Shown: positions 1 to 8,302, numbered from the stretch's first letter. The stretch: DNA of 64,000 bases from Paraburkholderia ginsengiterrae (GCF_001645125.1 NZ_LXKA01000011.1:62001-126000); one strand, 5' to 3'. Translations and numbers: made by a program. Notes: generated from the letters alone by a model not told the origin.

Positions 1-90
1 GCCGCTCGTGTGCATCAACTCTGCGCCCAATAGCATGCTGAACGGCTGGGCATGCAGTGCGCCGCGCGCCCGGTCGAGGAGGTCGGTCAT
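1..90 (-). CDS. PaaI/YbgC-type acyl-CoA thioesterase, N-terminus only (runs off window)
   Basis: Only the first 30 codons lie in the window. They begin at the ATG on the minus strand at 88-90, with an AAGGAA ribosome site just upstream. The visible peptide starts MTDLLDRARGALHAQPFSML and continues LGAELMHTSG, which resembles the N-terminal helix and first strand of PaaI-family hotdog thioesterases (hydrolysis of aryl- or acyl-CoA thioesters). The catalytic residues are outside the window, so the assignment rests on this short N-terminal resemblance. It is transcribed away from the chemoreceptor gene, and the 259-base gap would hold both promoters. Confidence 0.55.
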   Translation of the reverse strand, partial: MTDLLDRARGALHAQPFSMLLGAELMHTSG

Positions 91-289
91 TGTGATTCCT
101 TCGGGCGTAGCCCGCAGTGGCAATCTGCACTGGCCTGCGTCGTGCAGTCCCTACCCACTCTAGGAAGCGCTCCCGCACCGCGTCAAGGTGAATCGGCAAA
201 TTGCGCGGCGCATTGTTGCGCCAAACGATTGCAATAGCGAAGTTGGCCGCTGAAAAGGGGGTGTAAGACGATCTTTGATGGAATGGGTC

Positions 290-316
290 TTAAGCCGCAC
301 GCGCATATGCCGTTAA
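290..316 (+). promoter_or_regulatory. Sigma-28 (FliA)-type promoter of the chemoreceptor gene
   Basis: TTAA at 290-293, exactly 15 bases, then GCCGTTAA at 309-316. The FliA consensus is TAAA-N15-GCCGATAA, so each box differs by one base. A transcript would start near 323 and reach the ATG at 350. The -10 box overlaps GTTAAC (312-317). Position and downstream gene type both fit flagellar/chemotaxis class-3 control. Confidence 0.65.
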
Positions 317-349
317 CGCTGAGGTCGCTCCCGTTATTAGGTATTCACG

Positions 350-1972
350 ATGTTCAGCAAGATCAAGGTCGCCTCCGGCCTGTTGTGTGTTTTGGCCGCG
401 TTCTGCGTTTTCCAGCTCGTCACGGTGGGTTTGGGGTTCTGGTCGCTTACGCGCACACACGATGACGTGGGTGATCTGTCGAGCATCGCGTTGAAGCAGG
501 TGGATGCGGTCAATGAAACGACCCAGCATTTGATGGACGCGCGCATCAACCTCTCGCGCGCTGGTACACGCATGGTGCGCGGCGGCGCCGAGCCGAGCGA
601 CATCGTGCAGCACGCCCGCGAGCAATTGACGGCCGCTGACGAGTCGTTCGCGGCCTTCATGAGTGCACCAAAGACGAACGACGAAAACAGTGCCCGTGCC
701 GCCGCGCTCGCTGAGCGCTACAAGAAGCTGCACGACGCGCTGGGAGAACTGGTGCAGTATCTCGACTCGAACAATATCCAGGCGTTTCTCGACCAACCGA
801 CCCAGTCGTTCCAGGACGCGTACCTCGGCGAGTCGCACAATTTCGTGCTGTTCGGCAAGGCGGCGAGCCGTGCGTCGCTCGATTCGATCGATGCGCGCAT
901 GGTGACATTTCGCGCTGTCAGCATCGTGATCCTGCTGGCGCTGGTGGCCGGCACGGTCGGCGTGTACACGGCGCTGCGCCGTGGCGTGGTGGCGCCATTG
1001 GAGGAAGCCGGCCGGCACTTCGACCGCATCGCGCAAGGGCGCCTAGACGAGCCGATCGCCGCACGCGGCACCAATGAAATCGGCCGCCTGTTCTCAGGCC
1101 TCGCGAAGATGCAGGCAAGCGTAGCGCGCACGGTGCAGACGGTGCGCGAATCGGCCGATTCGATCCACCTCGGCGCCGATGAAATTGCCACCGGCAACGC
1201 CGATCTGTCGGCGCGTACGGAAAACCAGGCGGCGTCGCTCGAAGAGACCGCGTCGAGCATGGAGGAGCTGACGGCCACGGTCCGCCAGAACGCCGATCAC
1301 GCCCGCGCAGCCAATGCGCTTGCCGAGACCGCGCTCGAGGCGACCTCGCGCGGCAGTGAAGTGGTCAACGAGGTGGTCGACAAGATGCGCGGCATCGCGC
1401 AGAGCTCGGACAAGATCGCCGAGATCATTTCGGTGATCGACGGGATCGCGTTCCAGACCAATATTCTCGCGTTGAACGCGGCCGTCGAAGCGGCGCGCGC
1501 GGGCGAGCAGGGGCGCGGTTTTGCGGTAGTGGCAGGCGAGGTGCGCGGTCTTGCCCAGCGCAGCGCGCAGTCGGCGAAGGAAATCAAAACGTTGATCAGC
1601 GAATCGGTCGCCGAAATTCAGGGCGGCTCGGCGCTGGTCGAACATGCCGGTGAAGCGATGAGCAACGTGTCCGCTTCGATTTCGCGGGTCACGCAGATGA
1701 TGGCGGAAATCAGCGCCTCGTCGCTCGAGCAGAGCACGGGCATCGAACAGGTGAACCAGGCGGTGGTGCAGATGGATGAGATGACGCAGCAGAATGCGGC
1801 GCTCGTCGAGCAGGCCGCGGCAGCGGCGGCTTCACTGCATCAGCAGACGCAGCAATTGAAGCAGGCAGTTTCCGTGTTCGAAATTTCGGAATCTGTATTA
1901 CGCACGCAACATTTCGACGGAGCACATGAGCAGCCGGCGGATTTCGCGTTGCCGGGGATGCGCGCGATCTGA
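350..1972 (+). CDS. Methyl-accepting chemotaxis protein
   Basis: A 540-residue transmembrane chemoreceptor that would pass ligand signals to the CheA/CheW array. Hydrophobic segments lie at about residues 10-30 and 188-209 and bracket a roughly 155-residue periplasmic four-helix-type sensor. A HAMP domain follows (about 210-263), then a long cytoplasmic coiled coil with the invariant signalling tip (about 358-402, containing DGIAFQTNILALNAAVEAAR and GRGFAVVAGEVRGLA). Glutamine/glutamate pairs in the flanking helices are likely methylation sites. No C-terminal NWETF-type CheR/CheB tether is present; the protein ends FALPGMRAI. It stands alone, with no che or fli genes beside it. The ligand cannot be inferred. 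Confidence 0.95.
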   Translation: MFSKIKVASGLLCVLAAFCVFQLVTVGLGFWSLTRTHDDVGDLSSIALKQVDAVNETTQHLMDARINLSRAGTRMVRGGAEPSDIVQHAREQLTAADESFAAFMSAPKTNDENSARAAALAERYKKLHDALGELVQYLDSNNIQAFLDQPTQSFQDAYLGESHNFVLFGKAASRASLDSIDARMVTFRAVSIVILLALVAGTVGVYTALRRGVVAPLEEAGRHFDRIAQGRLDEPIAARGTNEIGRLFSGLAKMQASVARTVQTVRESADSIHLGADEIATGNADLSARTENQAASLEETASSMEELTATVRQNADHARAANALAETALEATSRGSEVVNEVVDKMRGIAQSSDKIAEIISVIDGIAFQTNILALNAAVEAARAGEQGRGFAVVAGEVRGLAQRSAQSAKEIKTLISESVAEIQGGSALVEHAGEAMSNVSASISRVTQMMAEISASSLEQSTGIEQVNQAVVQMDEMTQQNAALVEQAAAAAASLHQQTQQLKQAVSVFEISESVLRTQHFDGAHEQPADFALPGMRAI

Positions 1973-2008
1973 CCGGCGCAGATGCTCAGCAAGAAACATC
2001 AGACAAAG

Positions 2009-2036
2009 AAAATGGCCCGCTTTCGCGGGCCATTTT
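2009..2036. terminator. Bidirectional intrinsic terminator between MCP and csp genes
   Basis: A 12-bp perfect stem, AAAATGGCCCGC / GCGGGCCATTTT, around a TTTC loop. A/T runs on both sides let it serve the converging chemoreceptor (+) and cold-shock (-) transcripts. Confidence 0.85.
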
Positions 2037-2083
2037 GCATTAGACGCAAACGCCTAAATGTGCCTCAAGATACCTGTTGGTAC

Positions 2084-2287
2084 TTAGGCCGGCGTGATGT
2101 TCGCAGCTTGCTTGCCCTTCGGGCCTTGCTTAACTTCGAACGACACCTTCTGGTTTTCCTGCAGGGACTTGAAGCCGCTGCCTTGAACTTCCGAAAAGTG
2201 TGCGAACAGGTCTTCGCCGCCGTCGTCCGGCGTGATGAAGCCAAAGCCCTTTGCATCGTTAAACCACTTCACAGTACCTGTTGCCAT
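2084..2287 (-). CDS. cspA: Cold-shock domain protein (CspA family)
   Basis: A 67-residue single cold-shock domain (OB fold), the usual family length. Both RNA-binding motifs are intact: KGFGFI (RNP1, about residues 13-18) and DLFAHF (RNP2, about 26-31). CspA-type proteins bind single-stranded RNA or DNA and melt RNA secondary structure in the cytoplasm. About 240 bases of AT-rich sequence lie upstream before any other gene, room for the long structured 5' leader typical of cold-inducible csp genes, although no leader structure was proven here. Whether this copy is cold-inducible or constitutive cannot be told. Confidence 0.95.
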   Translation of the reverse strand: MATGTVKWFNDAKGFGFITPDDGGEDLFAHFSEVQGSGFKSLQENQKVSFEVKQGPKGKQAANITPA

Positions 2288-2636
2288 TTTTAATCCAGTA
2301 AATGTTGTGTGTTGCGTTCGCGCCCGCTATTTCTCAACACGAGATTGAAGCGCGAAGTACGATTTGTATCACGTCTTTAAGATGGACGCCAACCAACCCG
2401 TATTCGGGTATTCCCCGCTTCGGCCGTTTTTGAAGCCTGGAAAGCGATTGAAAAAGTGCCCGCGGGGCTAGGATAAATTGCTTCTATTACATTTCCAGGA
2501 AAAGTATTGATCTTGCATATTTAAGATCAATTTGCTTTGCTCTGGAGTTGTACGGCACGCAATTTACCGATATTGGAGTCTAAATCACCTCTTACTGCTC
2601 GCTTCCGGAAGGCGCCTCCGGCCCGTTCTGCCTCAT
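2288..2636. other. Intergenic region upstream of csp; AT-rich with an 8-bp hairpin
   Basis: No gene is supported in these 349 bases. Base composition is clearly more AT-rich than the flanks, especially 2470-2540. An inverted repeat TTGATCTT (2507-2514) / AAGATCAA (2523-2530) with an 8-base loop could be the 3' hairpin of the upstream AGE-family gene or an operator. The remainder presumably carries the csp promoter and 5' leader on the minus strand. Confidence 0.5.
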
Positions 2637-3761
2637 TCAGGCCGGCAAGGCCGCATAGGCCGTGGCGAGGTGGTAGGGCGTGGTCGACGGCATGTCGGCG
2701 CGCGCCACTTCTCCCGTTTGCGTCTTGCATTCGAACCAGCCTTGCGGGCGCAGGAAGCGTTGCTGGAACCGCTCAATTTGCCGCGGCAGCGCGGCAAGTG
2801 CCTCTGGTTCGTCGTGGCTGGCCAGCGCGCGCAGATATTCGGTCTGGGCCCAGATCCGCTGGATGGCGTCCTTGATCCGGCCGGTTTCATCGAGCGAGGC
2901 GCACACGCCGCCGGTTTCCCGGTCCACGCCATGCTGTTGCGCGAAGCGGAACGCACGGGGCAGGGCTTCGGCGAGTCCCGAGCCCTCGAACACGGCGTCC
3001 GCCTGCTTGACCAGCCAGAACCATTCGAACTGGTGTCCGGGTTCCAGGCGGTTATCGTCCGTGCCGATTGGCAATTCGGCGATGCAACCCGTAGGTTCAT
3101 GCACGAAGTGACGTGCAACTGCGTCGGCCAGACGCCGCAACGCGGCGTCGAAGGTTTTGTCACGCGTGACTTCGCGGGCAGCCAGCCAGGCTTCGGTCAG
3201 GTGCATCAGCGGATTCTGGATCGGCGTACCCGTGACGCTGGCGAAGTCCGCGCTCAGTGCGGCGTTGAACAGATCGCCGTCGGCGGCGAAGCGCGACTGA
3301 ATCAGTTCCGACGTGCTGTGCACGACGTCCAGCGCGGCGCGATTACCGGAGCGCCGGCCGTACTCCGCGCAGGCAAACACGACGAATGCGTGCGTGTATA
3401 GGTCTTTGGTGGTGTCGAGCGGCGCGCCTTGCGCATCCACGCTATAAAACCACCCGCCGTGGCGCGCGTCCTGAAAGGTATGCACCAACGAGTCGAACAG
3501 CACCTGCGCATGGGCTGCGTCGCCTGCTTGCGAGAACACGAACAACTGCCGCGCGCAGGCCATTGCCCGGTAGCGTTCGGCGGGGAGCGGCTGCTGGTCC
3601 TCGCCACCGAGCGCTTCGTAGGGCAGTTTCAGGGCGGTGTTGAAACCCGGTCCGCGCCACATGGGCAGCACCGCGCCGGCGAAGTGATCGCGCAGCGTGC
3701 TGGCGAGTGCGATCGTCGAAGTGGCGGAAGGGGGCGTGCTCTGCATAGTCAAATTGGTCAA
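2637..3761 (-). CDS. AGE-family sugar epimerase/isomerase (mannose isomerase-like)
   Basis: A 374-residue protein of the N-acylglucosamine 2-epimerase superfamily, an (alpha/alpha)6-barrel fold; length fits. Family-type segments are visible: the DTTKDLYTHAFVVFACAEY helix pair (near residue 120), NPLMHLTEAWLAA (about 185) and the late EPGHQFEWFWLV segment (about 240), which carries a putative catalytic histidine. Members interconvert mannose/fructose/glucose or N-acyl-glucosamine/mannosamine, and the substrate cannot be fixed from sequence. Met6 (3746) is an alternative start. The gene stands alone, divergent from the unknown membrane protein at 4072. Confidence 0.8.
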   Translation of the reverse strand: MTNLTMQSTPPSATSTIALASTLRDHFAGAVLPMWRGPGFNTALKLPYEALGGEDQQPLPAERYRAMACARQLFVFSQAGDAAHAQVLFDSLVHTFQDARHGGWFYSVDAQGAPLDTTKDLYTHAFVVFACAEYGRRSGNRAALDVVHSTSELIQSRFAADGDLFNAALSADFASVTGTPIQNPLMHLTEAWLAAREVTRDKTFDAALRRLADAVARHFVHEPTGCIAELPIGTDDNRLEPGHQFEWFWLVKQADAVFEGSGLAEALPRAFRFAQQHGVDRETGGVCASLDETGRIKDAIQRIWAQTEYLRALASHDEPEALAALPRQIERFQQRFLRPQGWFECKTQTGEVARADMPSTTPYHLATAYAALPA

Positions 3762-4071
3762 ACAAGGTAAGTCGGCGCATCCACGGACTTTGTCGATGTC
3801 CGTCGCGCGAGTTGCGGCGTGGGGCCTGGCCGAGCGCCCTGCTGGGCGGCGTGCGGCCTAGCATAATGCAAACGGGTTCCGATGATACTCCGGCGCGGAT
3901 CGCGGCCGTCTCTGCCGGCGGTTTTGCCGATGCGTTCAAAAACGGAAAATCCTCGGCGAATGGCTTCGGCGGGGGCGTGCGGCCATGCGACAATGCGGTC
4001 TCGAAAAATTCCAATGGCATTGACGAGCGGTGCTCGGCGCCCGCTTCCCGGCGACGACCGCTTTTTTATCT
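3762..4071. other. Divergent intergenic region
   Basis: These 310 bases separate the AGE-family gene (-) from the Ala-rich membrane protein gene (+). No ORF is supported. AT-leaning -10-like strings occur near 3860 (GCATAAT) and 3890 (GATACT), but neither has a convincing -35 partner. Confidence 0.4.
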
Positions 4072-5382
4072 ATGGCAGATTCCGTAGCATCCACGCAGTC
4101 CCGGCCTCCGCGCGCCGCTTCAAAGAAGCGGCGTCAGGCCACCGTCTCGACCGAAACTGAAAACAAGCTGGCGCGCGCCGCGCGTTCGGCACAACGCCTT
4201 GCCCAACTGAGCGGTGCGTCCCGCGACGACAGCACGCTCGACCTGTTCCCCGACGATCCCACCCGCGCCACGCTGGAAGCGATGAACATCGACATCCGGC
4301 AAGGCACGTTGCACGGATTCGAATTACCCGATGTGGTGCTGGCAGCGGTCGGCGCGATCGACGCCGGCGACGGCGCGTCACTGGATTCGCGCGCTGCGCG
4401 CCGCGCGCCCCGCGCTGCGAAGTCCGACGAGCCGGTGCCGGTCAACGCCCAACTGAGCGGGCTCGAAATCGAGCCGGTGGTGGCGGCTTCATCGGCTGGC
4501 GAGCTGGCTTTGGGTGACACGAAGCAGGCGGCGACCGCGGAAGAGAAGGCGGCGGCATCGACGCCGGTCACGTCGGCCATGGCGGCCGCAACCGTCGCAC
4601 GCAGCGTGACCGCGCTGCGTCAGTCGGCGGAATCGGGTGCTGCGACGAGCGACGCAGCGGGTCAATCGACCTCACGTGACGGCAATGCGCCGCAACGCGC
4701 CTCCGCGACTTCAGCGGAGGCGGCCTCGGCTTCGCGGGACACGGCGGAAGCCGCAGCCGAACCCGTCAGCGTGGCGGAAGAGCGGATATCGGCGGAATCG
4801 GACGCTACGCCTGCCGAGCCAAAGCCGGGCGCGGAGACACCTACGACTCAAGCAGCCTCCGCAGCGCAGGCCGGCACCGCGTTTGCCGCGCCATGGCGGG
4901 AAGCGCAACGAGCCGAAGCGGCCGCGGCTGCGCTGCGCGCCGCGCCGGAACTCGATCGGGCGAGGGCAACCGCGTTCGCCGATACCGTCGACGCGCTATA
5001 TGGGGTGATCGCCGATCAGCGCCGCGCCGCGACCGACCATTCGCGCCGCATGAAATGGATGCTGTCGATCGTGGTGGGCGCCTTGCTGATGACGGTCGCC
5101 ATCGGCATTACGCAAACGCTGCTGCTGATGCGCCTGACGCGCGAGACCACGGCTCAGCAGCGCCGCATCGAACAGATGATGCAGAACCAGCAAGCGGCGA
5201 TGGCCAGTTTGCTCGACACCCACATGGCGATGGCGAACGCGGCGGCCGCGAATGCCGCTTCCGATGCGGTGGCAGCAGCAGCGCCCGCTGCGTCTCAGCC
5301 AGCCGCCGCGGCCCCGGCGCATGCAAAGCGCGCCGCGCGAGCGCAGCACTCGCATAAGCCGAAAGTGGTCAATCCGCACTGA
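4072..5382 (+). CDS. Unknown Ala-rich single-pass membrane protein
   Basis: A 436-residue protein starting MADSVASTQSRPPRAASK; the in-frame start 14 codons earlier has poorer context. Residues 1-60 are basic. A long low-complexity Ala/Ser/Glu/Thr region follows (about 110-310). One strong transmembrane segment (about 328-350, SIVVGALLMTVAIGITQTLL) is preceded by an Arg/Lys-rich stretch. A short Gln-rich coiled coil comes next (RRIEQMMQNQQAAMASL), then an Ala/Pro tail ending in basic residues. It is probably an inner-membrane protein with a large disordered cytoplasmic part. No family is recognised and no function is proposed. Codon usage matches that of its neighbours. Confidence 0.75.
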   Translation: MADSVASTQSRPPRAASKKRRQATVSTETENKLARAARSAQRLAQLSGASRDDSTLDLFPDDPTRATLEAMNIDIRQGTLHGFELPDVVLAAVGAIDAGDGASLDSRAARRAPRAAKSDEPVPVNAQLSGLEIEPVVAASSAGELALGDTKQAATAEEKAAASTPVTSAMAAATVARSVTALRQSAESGAATSDAAGQSTSRDGNAPQRASATSAEAASASRDTAEAAAEPVSVAEERISAESDATPAEPKPGAETPTTQAASAAQAGTAFAAPWREAQRAEAAAAALRAAPELDRARATAFADTVDALYGVIADQRRAATDHSRRMKWMLSIVVGALLMTVAIGITQTLLLMRLTRETTAQQRRIEQMMQNQQAAMASLLDTHMAMANAAAANAASDAVAAAAPAASQPAAAAPAHAKRAARAQHSHKPKVVNPH

Positions 5383-5734
5383 TAGCAGGCAAGCGCCGCA
5401 CCTGCTGTGAACCGGCTGCGGCGCTCCGCCAGGTCACGTGGCGCCTGACGCCGCCGTGACCAATCCCCGCAGAAGCGTGGCAAGCACAAAGCCCACGCGC
5501 AGCAAAAGCCGATGTCGACCGCGCGGCAACAGACAGGAGCTGACGGCTCCTTGCGACCCCAAGTTTAAAAAAACAGGGACGTTGTCATGATGCAACGCAC
5601 CATGTCTGCCAAAGCCTGTGACAACACACCACACTCGAAAAATGCTGCATCGCACTAGCTTTTGCCTAGGGAAAACCCTATAATTCATCTTAAGGGAAAA
5701 CCCTAGCTAATGCAGTAATCAACCGGGAGTCGCC
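5383..5734. other. Intergenic region upstream of a small-protein gene
   Basis: 352 bases with no supported gene apart from the promoter at its right end (listed separately). A short hairpin GGAGC-tgacg-GCTCC near 5536-5550, followed some 25 bases later by an A run, may be the 3' end of the upstream transcript, though it lacks a T tract. Confidence 0.4.
5668..5706 (+). promoter_or_regulatory. Promoter with paired AGGGAAAACCCT operators around a TATAAT box
   Basis: AGGGAAAACCCT occurs at 5668-5679 and again at 5693-5704, 25 bases apart. Each is a 4+4 dyad around AAAA. A perfect -10 box TATAAT (5679-5684) overlaps the last base of the first copy, so one copy occupies the spacer and the other the start-site region. 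No good -35 is seen, which would fit activation, or repression by occlusion. A third near-copy lies upstream of gntR at 35555. Confidence 0.6.
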
Positions 5735-5893
5735 ATGAGCTTCATTTTTGCTTTGTTCCAAAAGGTCAGCGACCTCTTTGCGTCGCCCCATCTGCCGCTG
5801 GATGCGGACTACTCGTACGAAGCGCGTAGCCGCGAAGCGGACCGTATGCGCCGTGCGCAAGCAACGTTGTTCGGCATCAAGCTGAGCGACTAA
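5735..5893 (+). CDS. Small protein of unknown function (52 aa)
   Basis: Reads MSFIFALFQKVSDLFASPHL, then a tail rich in Arg/Asp/Glu (residues 25-45) ending FGIKLSD. A good ribosome site (CGGGAG, ending 6 bases before the ATG), a strong -10 box upstream and a terminator downstream make this a real transcription unit despite its size. The N-terminal 18 residues form a hydrophobic/amphipathic helix and the middle is a charged helix. Short proteins with this layout are common in Burkholderiaceae, but I do not recognise a named family with confidence. Confidence 0.7.
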   Translation: MSFIFALFQKVSDLFASPHLPLDADYSYEARSREADRMRRAQATLFGIKLSD

Positions 5894-5979
5894 TAACGAG
5901 GTCGTACCGGCCTGAGCGCGGAATACCGCGCATGGCCGCGCACTTCGGGTGCGCATTGCATCATTAAAGCCACTGTTTT

Positions 5980-6023
5980 AAAGCCACTGTTCGCGAAATG
6001 CGTACCGTGGCTTTTGTCTTTTT
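5980..6023 (+). terminator. Intrinsic terminator with a duplicated left arm
   Basis: AAAGCCAC (5980-5987) pairs with GTGGCTTT (6007-6014), followed by TGTCTTTTTG. The left arm is duplicated at 5966-5973, so either copy can pair with the single right arm. It ends the small-protein transcript. Confidence 0.75.
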
Positions 6024-6323
6024 GACGCCTGGTCGGCTCGCAATTCGCCTTACCGAATATTTCCCGCCCGAAATGGATGTAACGGCGCCTCACACCCTGC
6101 CCTGGCGCCATAGGGTCGAACCACTGCGCATAGCGTTGCAGCGGACGCAGAGCGCTAAATCGCGCACCGATAATCTGTCCCCAAGTCTGAAATGTGCGCT
6201 TACAAGTGCTCACGTCTTCACGCGGTTTGCGCCGCTAAAGTTGGTCTCAAGCGTACGGCGTCTGGTGCGAGTCGAATCCAGCACGGACGCCGGCTCGAGA
6301 TAACACTTTGACGGGAGGTCGCT
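6024..6323. other. Intergenic region upstream of the His-rich exported protein
   Basis: 300 bases with no supported gene on either strand. A GGGAGG ribosome site at 6312-6317 serves the ORF at 6324. No convincing promoter could be picked out by eye. Confidence 0.4.
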
Positions 6324-6626
6324 ATGAAAACCTTTAACAAGATATCGCGTTCGATCATCGCGACTCTGCTGGCGGGCGGCGCGTTGCTCGCGGGCGGCGG
6401 CGCTTTTGCTCAGGAACGCGGAGGTGTCGAATATGGTCCGGGGCCGGCGGTTTACGGTCAGCCGCACATGAGGCCGGTGGATGTCCACGTGAATATCGGC
6501 TGGCACGGCGACCGCTACTACGACGGTCACCGCTACTGGGAGCATGACGAGTGGATGCGCCATCATCCGCGCGACTACGATCCGCATCACCACGACGACC
6601 ATCGTCCGCCGCCCCCGCGCTACTAA
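6324..6626 (+). CDS. Small exported His/Pro-rich protein
   Basis: A 100-residue protein with a clear Sec signal peptide: basic start, a hydrophobic core rich in Ala/Gly/Leu (about residues 9-27) and an AFA-Q cleavage site near residue 29. The mature part is about 70 residues, rich in Tyr, His, Gly and Pro, with HHPRDYDPHHHDDHRPPPP at the end. This composition suggests metal binding or a cell-envelope role, but that is inference from composition only. The start is supported by a strong GGGAGG site. It is followed by a terminator, so it is monocistronic. Confidence 0.75.
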   Translation: MKTFNKISRSIIATLLAGGALLAGGGAFAQERGGVEYGPGPAVYGQPHMRPVDVHVNIGWHGDRYYDGHRYWEHDEWMRHHPRDYDPHHHDDHRPPPPRY

Positions 6627-6668
6627 TCCGCGCGACATATGCGCCGCACATCGCGGCGCGAAGTCCAC

Positions 6669-6702
6669 AAAGCCGGTCCCTCCTCACGGAGGACCGGCTT
6701 TG
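6669..6702 (+). terminator. Intrinsic terminator after the His-rich protein gene
   Basis: A 10-bp stem AAGCCGGTCC (6670-6679) / GGACCGGCTT (6691-6700) with a short following T stretch (TTTGT). Confidence 0.75.
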
Positions 6703-6775
6703 TCACGTTCGGTCTTGCGAAACGGCGTGCTGCGCTATGCTTGAAAGCTTTTATCGACGGCAGCAGGAGAGCGGC

Positions 6776-7690
6776 GTGAACAAGGCAGTGACAGGCGTGG
6801 TGGGCACGGGGTTGATGGGTGTCGGCATAGCAACGCAGAGCGCGCTGCACGGACACAGGACGATCGTTCACGACGTCGATCCCGCGCGTCTCGCGAGCGT
6901 CGCGCCGAAAGCGGCCGCGGTGCTCGACGAACTGATCGACGCCGGCCGCATCGACCAGGCGGCCAAGCAGGCAGCGCTGGCGCGTATCGAAACCCATGCG
7001 CGGCTCGACGTCATGGCGTCGGCGCAATTCGTGATCGAGGCCATTCCGGAGGTGCTCGAGCTGAAGCGTCGCCTGTATGGCGCGCTGACCGAACTGCTGG
7101 CCGATGACGCGATCCTCGCGAGCAACACCAGCGGCTTTACGCCCGATCAACTGGCCGCGCCATTGCGCGCGAAAGAGCGCTTTGTGATCGCGCATTTCTG
7201 GAATCCGCCTCACATGATTCCGCTGGTCGAAGTCGTGCCGGGCACGGCGACGGCGCCGGAAGTGACTCAGCAGACCGCCGCGCTGATGAGCGCAATCGGC
7301 ATGGAGCCGGTGGTGCTGACGAAGGCTATTCCCGGTTTCGTCGGCAACCGGCTGCAGTTCGCGGTGTTGCGCGAGGCGCTGAATATCGTCCGCTCCGGGG
7401 CGGCGACGCCGGACGTGGTCGATCGGGTGATGAAGGCGTCGCTCGGGCGCCGCTGGGGGATCGTCGGGCCGCTCGAAGGCGCCGACATGGGCGGACTCGA
7501 CACGTTCCTCGACATCTCCGCCCATCTGATGCCGGAACTGGCCAAGGACGAAGACGTGCTCGATCTCTTGCGTGAGCAGGTCGAGGCAGGACGGGTCGGT
7601 GTGCGCAGCGGCGCGGGCTTCTATGAGTGGGACGAGGCGCATCTCGCGCAGGTGAAGGAAGGGCGCAAACGCGTGATTAGCCGCGGCTAG
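6776..7690 (+). CDS. 3-hydroxyacyl-CoA dehydrogenase family protein
   Basis: About 304 residues from a GTG start at 6776. That start is preferred over ATG 6737 because AGGAGA lies 5 bases upstream and the nucleotide-binding motif then falls at the N-terminus. An N-terminal Rossmann domain carries GVVGTGLMGVGIA, with NAD-selective Asp in VHDVD. Catalytic segments are SNTSGFTPDQ and HFWNPPHMIPLVEVV, and the C-terminal 3HCDH domain carries PGFVGNRLQ. The NPPH variant of the usual HFFNPV motif and the single C-terminal domain place it near lambda-crystallin/carnitine or L-gulonate dehydrogenases, so the substrate may not be a CoA ester. It stands alone with its own terminator. Confidence 0.85.
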   Translation: MNKAVTGVVGTGLMGVGIATQSALHGHRTIVHDVDPARLASVAPKAAAVLDELIDAGRIDQAAKQAALARIETHARLDVMASAQFVIEAIPEVLELKRRLYGALTELLADDAILASNTSGFTPDQLAAPLRAKERFVIAHFWNPPHMIPLVEVVPGTATAPEVTQQTAALMSAIGMEPVVLTKAIPGFVGNRLQFAVLREALNIVRSGAATPDVVDRVMKASLGRRWGIVGPLEGADMGGLDTFLDISAHLMPELAKDEDVLDLLREQVEAGRVGVRSGAGFYEWDEAHLAQVKEGRKRVISRG

Positions 7691-7744
7691 CGGAAGTTCT
7701 CGCCCGCGGTGGCATAACGGCAGACTGGCTCGCTTGATGCTTGC

Positions 7745-7770
7745 AAACGACGCTCCAACGCGTCGTTTTT
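7745..7770 (+). terminator. Intrinsic terminator after the dehydrogenase gene
   Basis: AAACGACGC (7745-7753) / GCGTCGTTT (7760-7768), a 9-bp perfect stem with a 6-base loop running into TTTTT. Confidence 0.85.
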
Positions 7771-7800
7771 CATTGGCGGTCACTCTCCAGGAGCGCGATC

Positions 7801-8235
7801 ATGTCCACCGAATTTGCCACGCAGTTCAGCCATGTTCGTCCGCAAGACACGTCTTACGTGGATCAAGGCTTACGCGACTTTTTTCTGTACCGCGATCTGG
7901 GCATCGCGCAGGCGACTGGCGGCAAGGTACTCGCGCAACTCGTCAAGGCGCATCACGCACCAGAGCAAGGCACCGGCTGGCACCGTCATGAGGCCGATTT
8001 CCATATTGTGATCATGCTGAAGGGCTGGGCGCGCTTCATGTACGGCGACAAGGAGACGCTCGTCGCGGCCGGCGATTGCGTGCACCAGGCGCCGGGCATC
8101 GTTCACTACCTGTTCGATTACTCGGAAGACATGGAGTACATCGAAATCGTCGCGCCGGCCGATTTCAAATCGATCGAAGTCGAGGGACCGTGCGAGGTGC
8201 CGGCCGTTACGCCGTGGAAGAGTGCCACGGTGTAG
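7801..8235 (+). CDS. Cupin-domain protein
   Basis: A 144-residue single-domain cupin starting MSTEFATQFS, with CAGGAG 8 bases upstream of the ATG. The conserved metal-site motif 1 is visible as WHRHEADFHIVIMLKGWARF (about residues 60-79), with the His pair and Glu. Motif 2 appears as GDCVHQAPGIVHYLFDYS (about 90-107), with the final His. Such small cupins may be enzymes or sensors and no substrate can be assigned. It converges with phaZ across a 67-base gap. Confidence 0.85.
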   Translation: MSTEFATQFSHVRPQDTSYVDQGLRDFFLYRDLGIAQATGGKVLAQLVKAHHAPEQGTGWHRHEADFHIVIMLKGWARFMYGDKETLVAAGDCVHQAPGIVHYLFDYSEDMEYIEIVAPADFKSIEVEGPCEVPAVTPWKSATV

Positions 8236-8302
8236 CGAGAGCGGAGCGGCAGCCCGGGGTAGCGCGAACGCCACGCAAACGGCCGCTCGTTGAATCAAGC
8301 GC

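Noticed and set aside
3429-4020. Several overlapping small ORFs at the AGE-family 5' end
   Set aside because: All lie across the AGE-family coding start or the divergent gap with no ribosome site and Arg-rich shadow composition.
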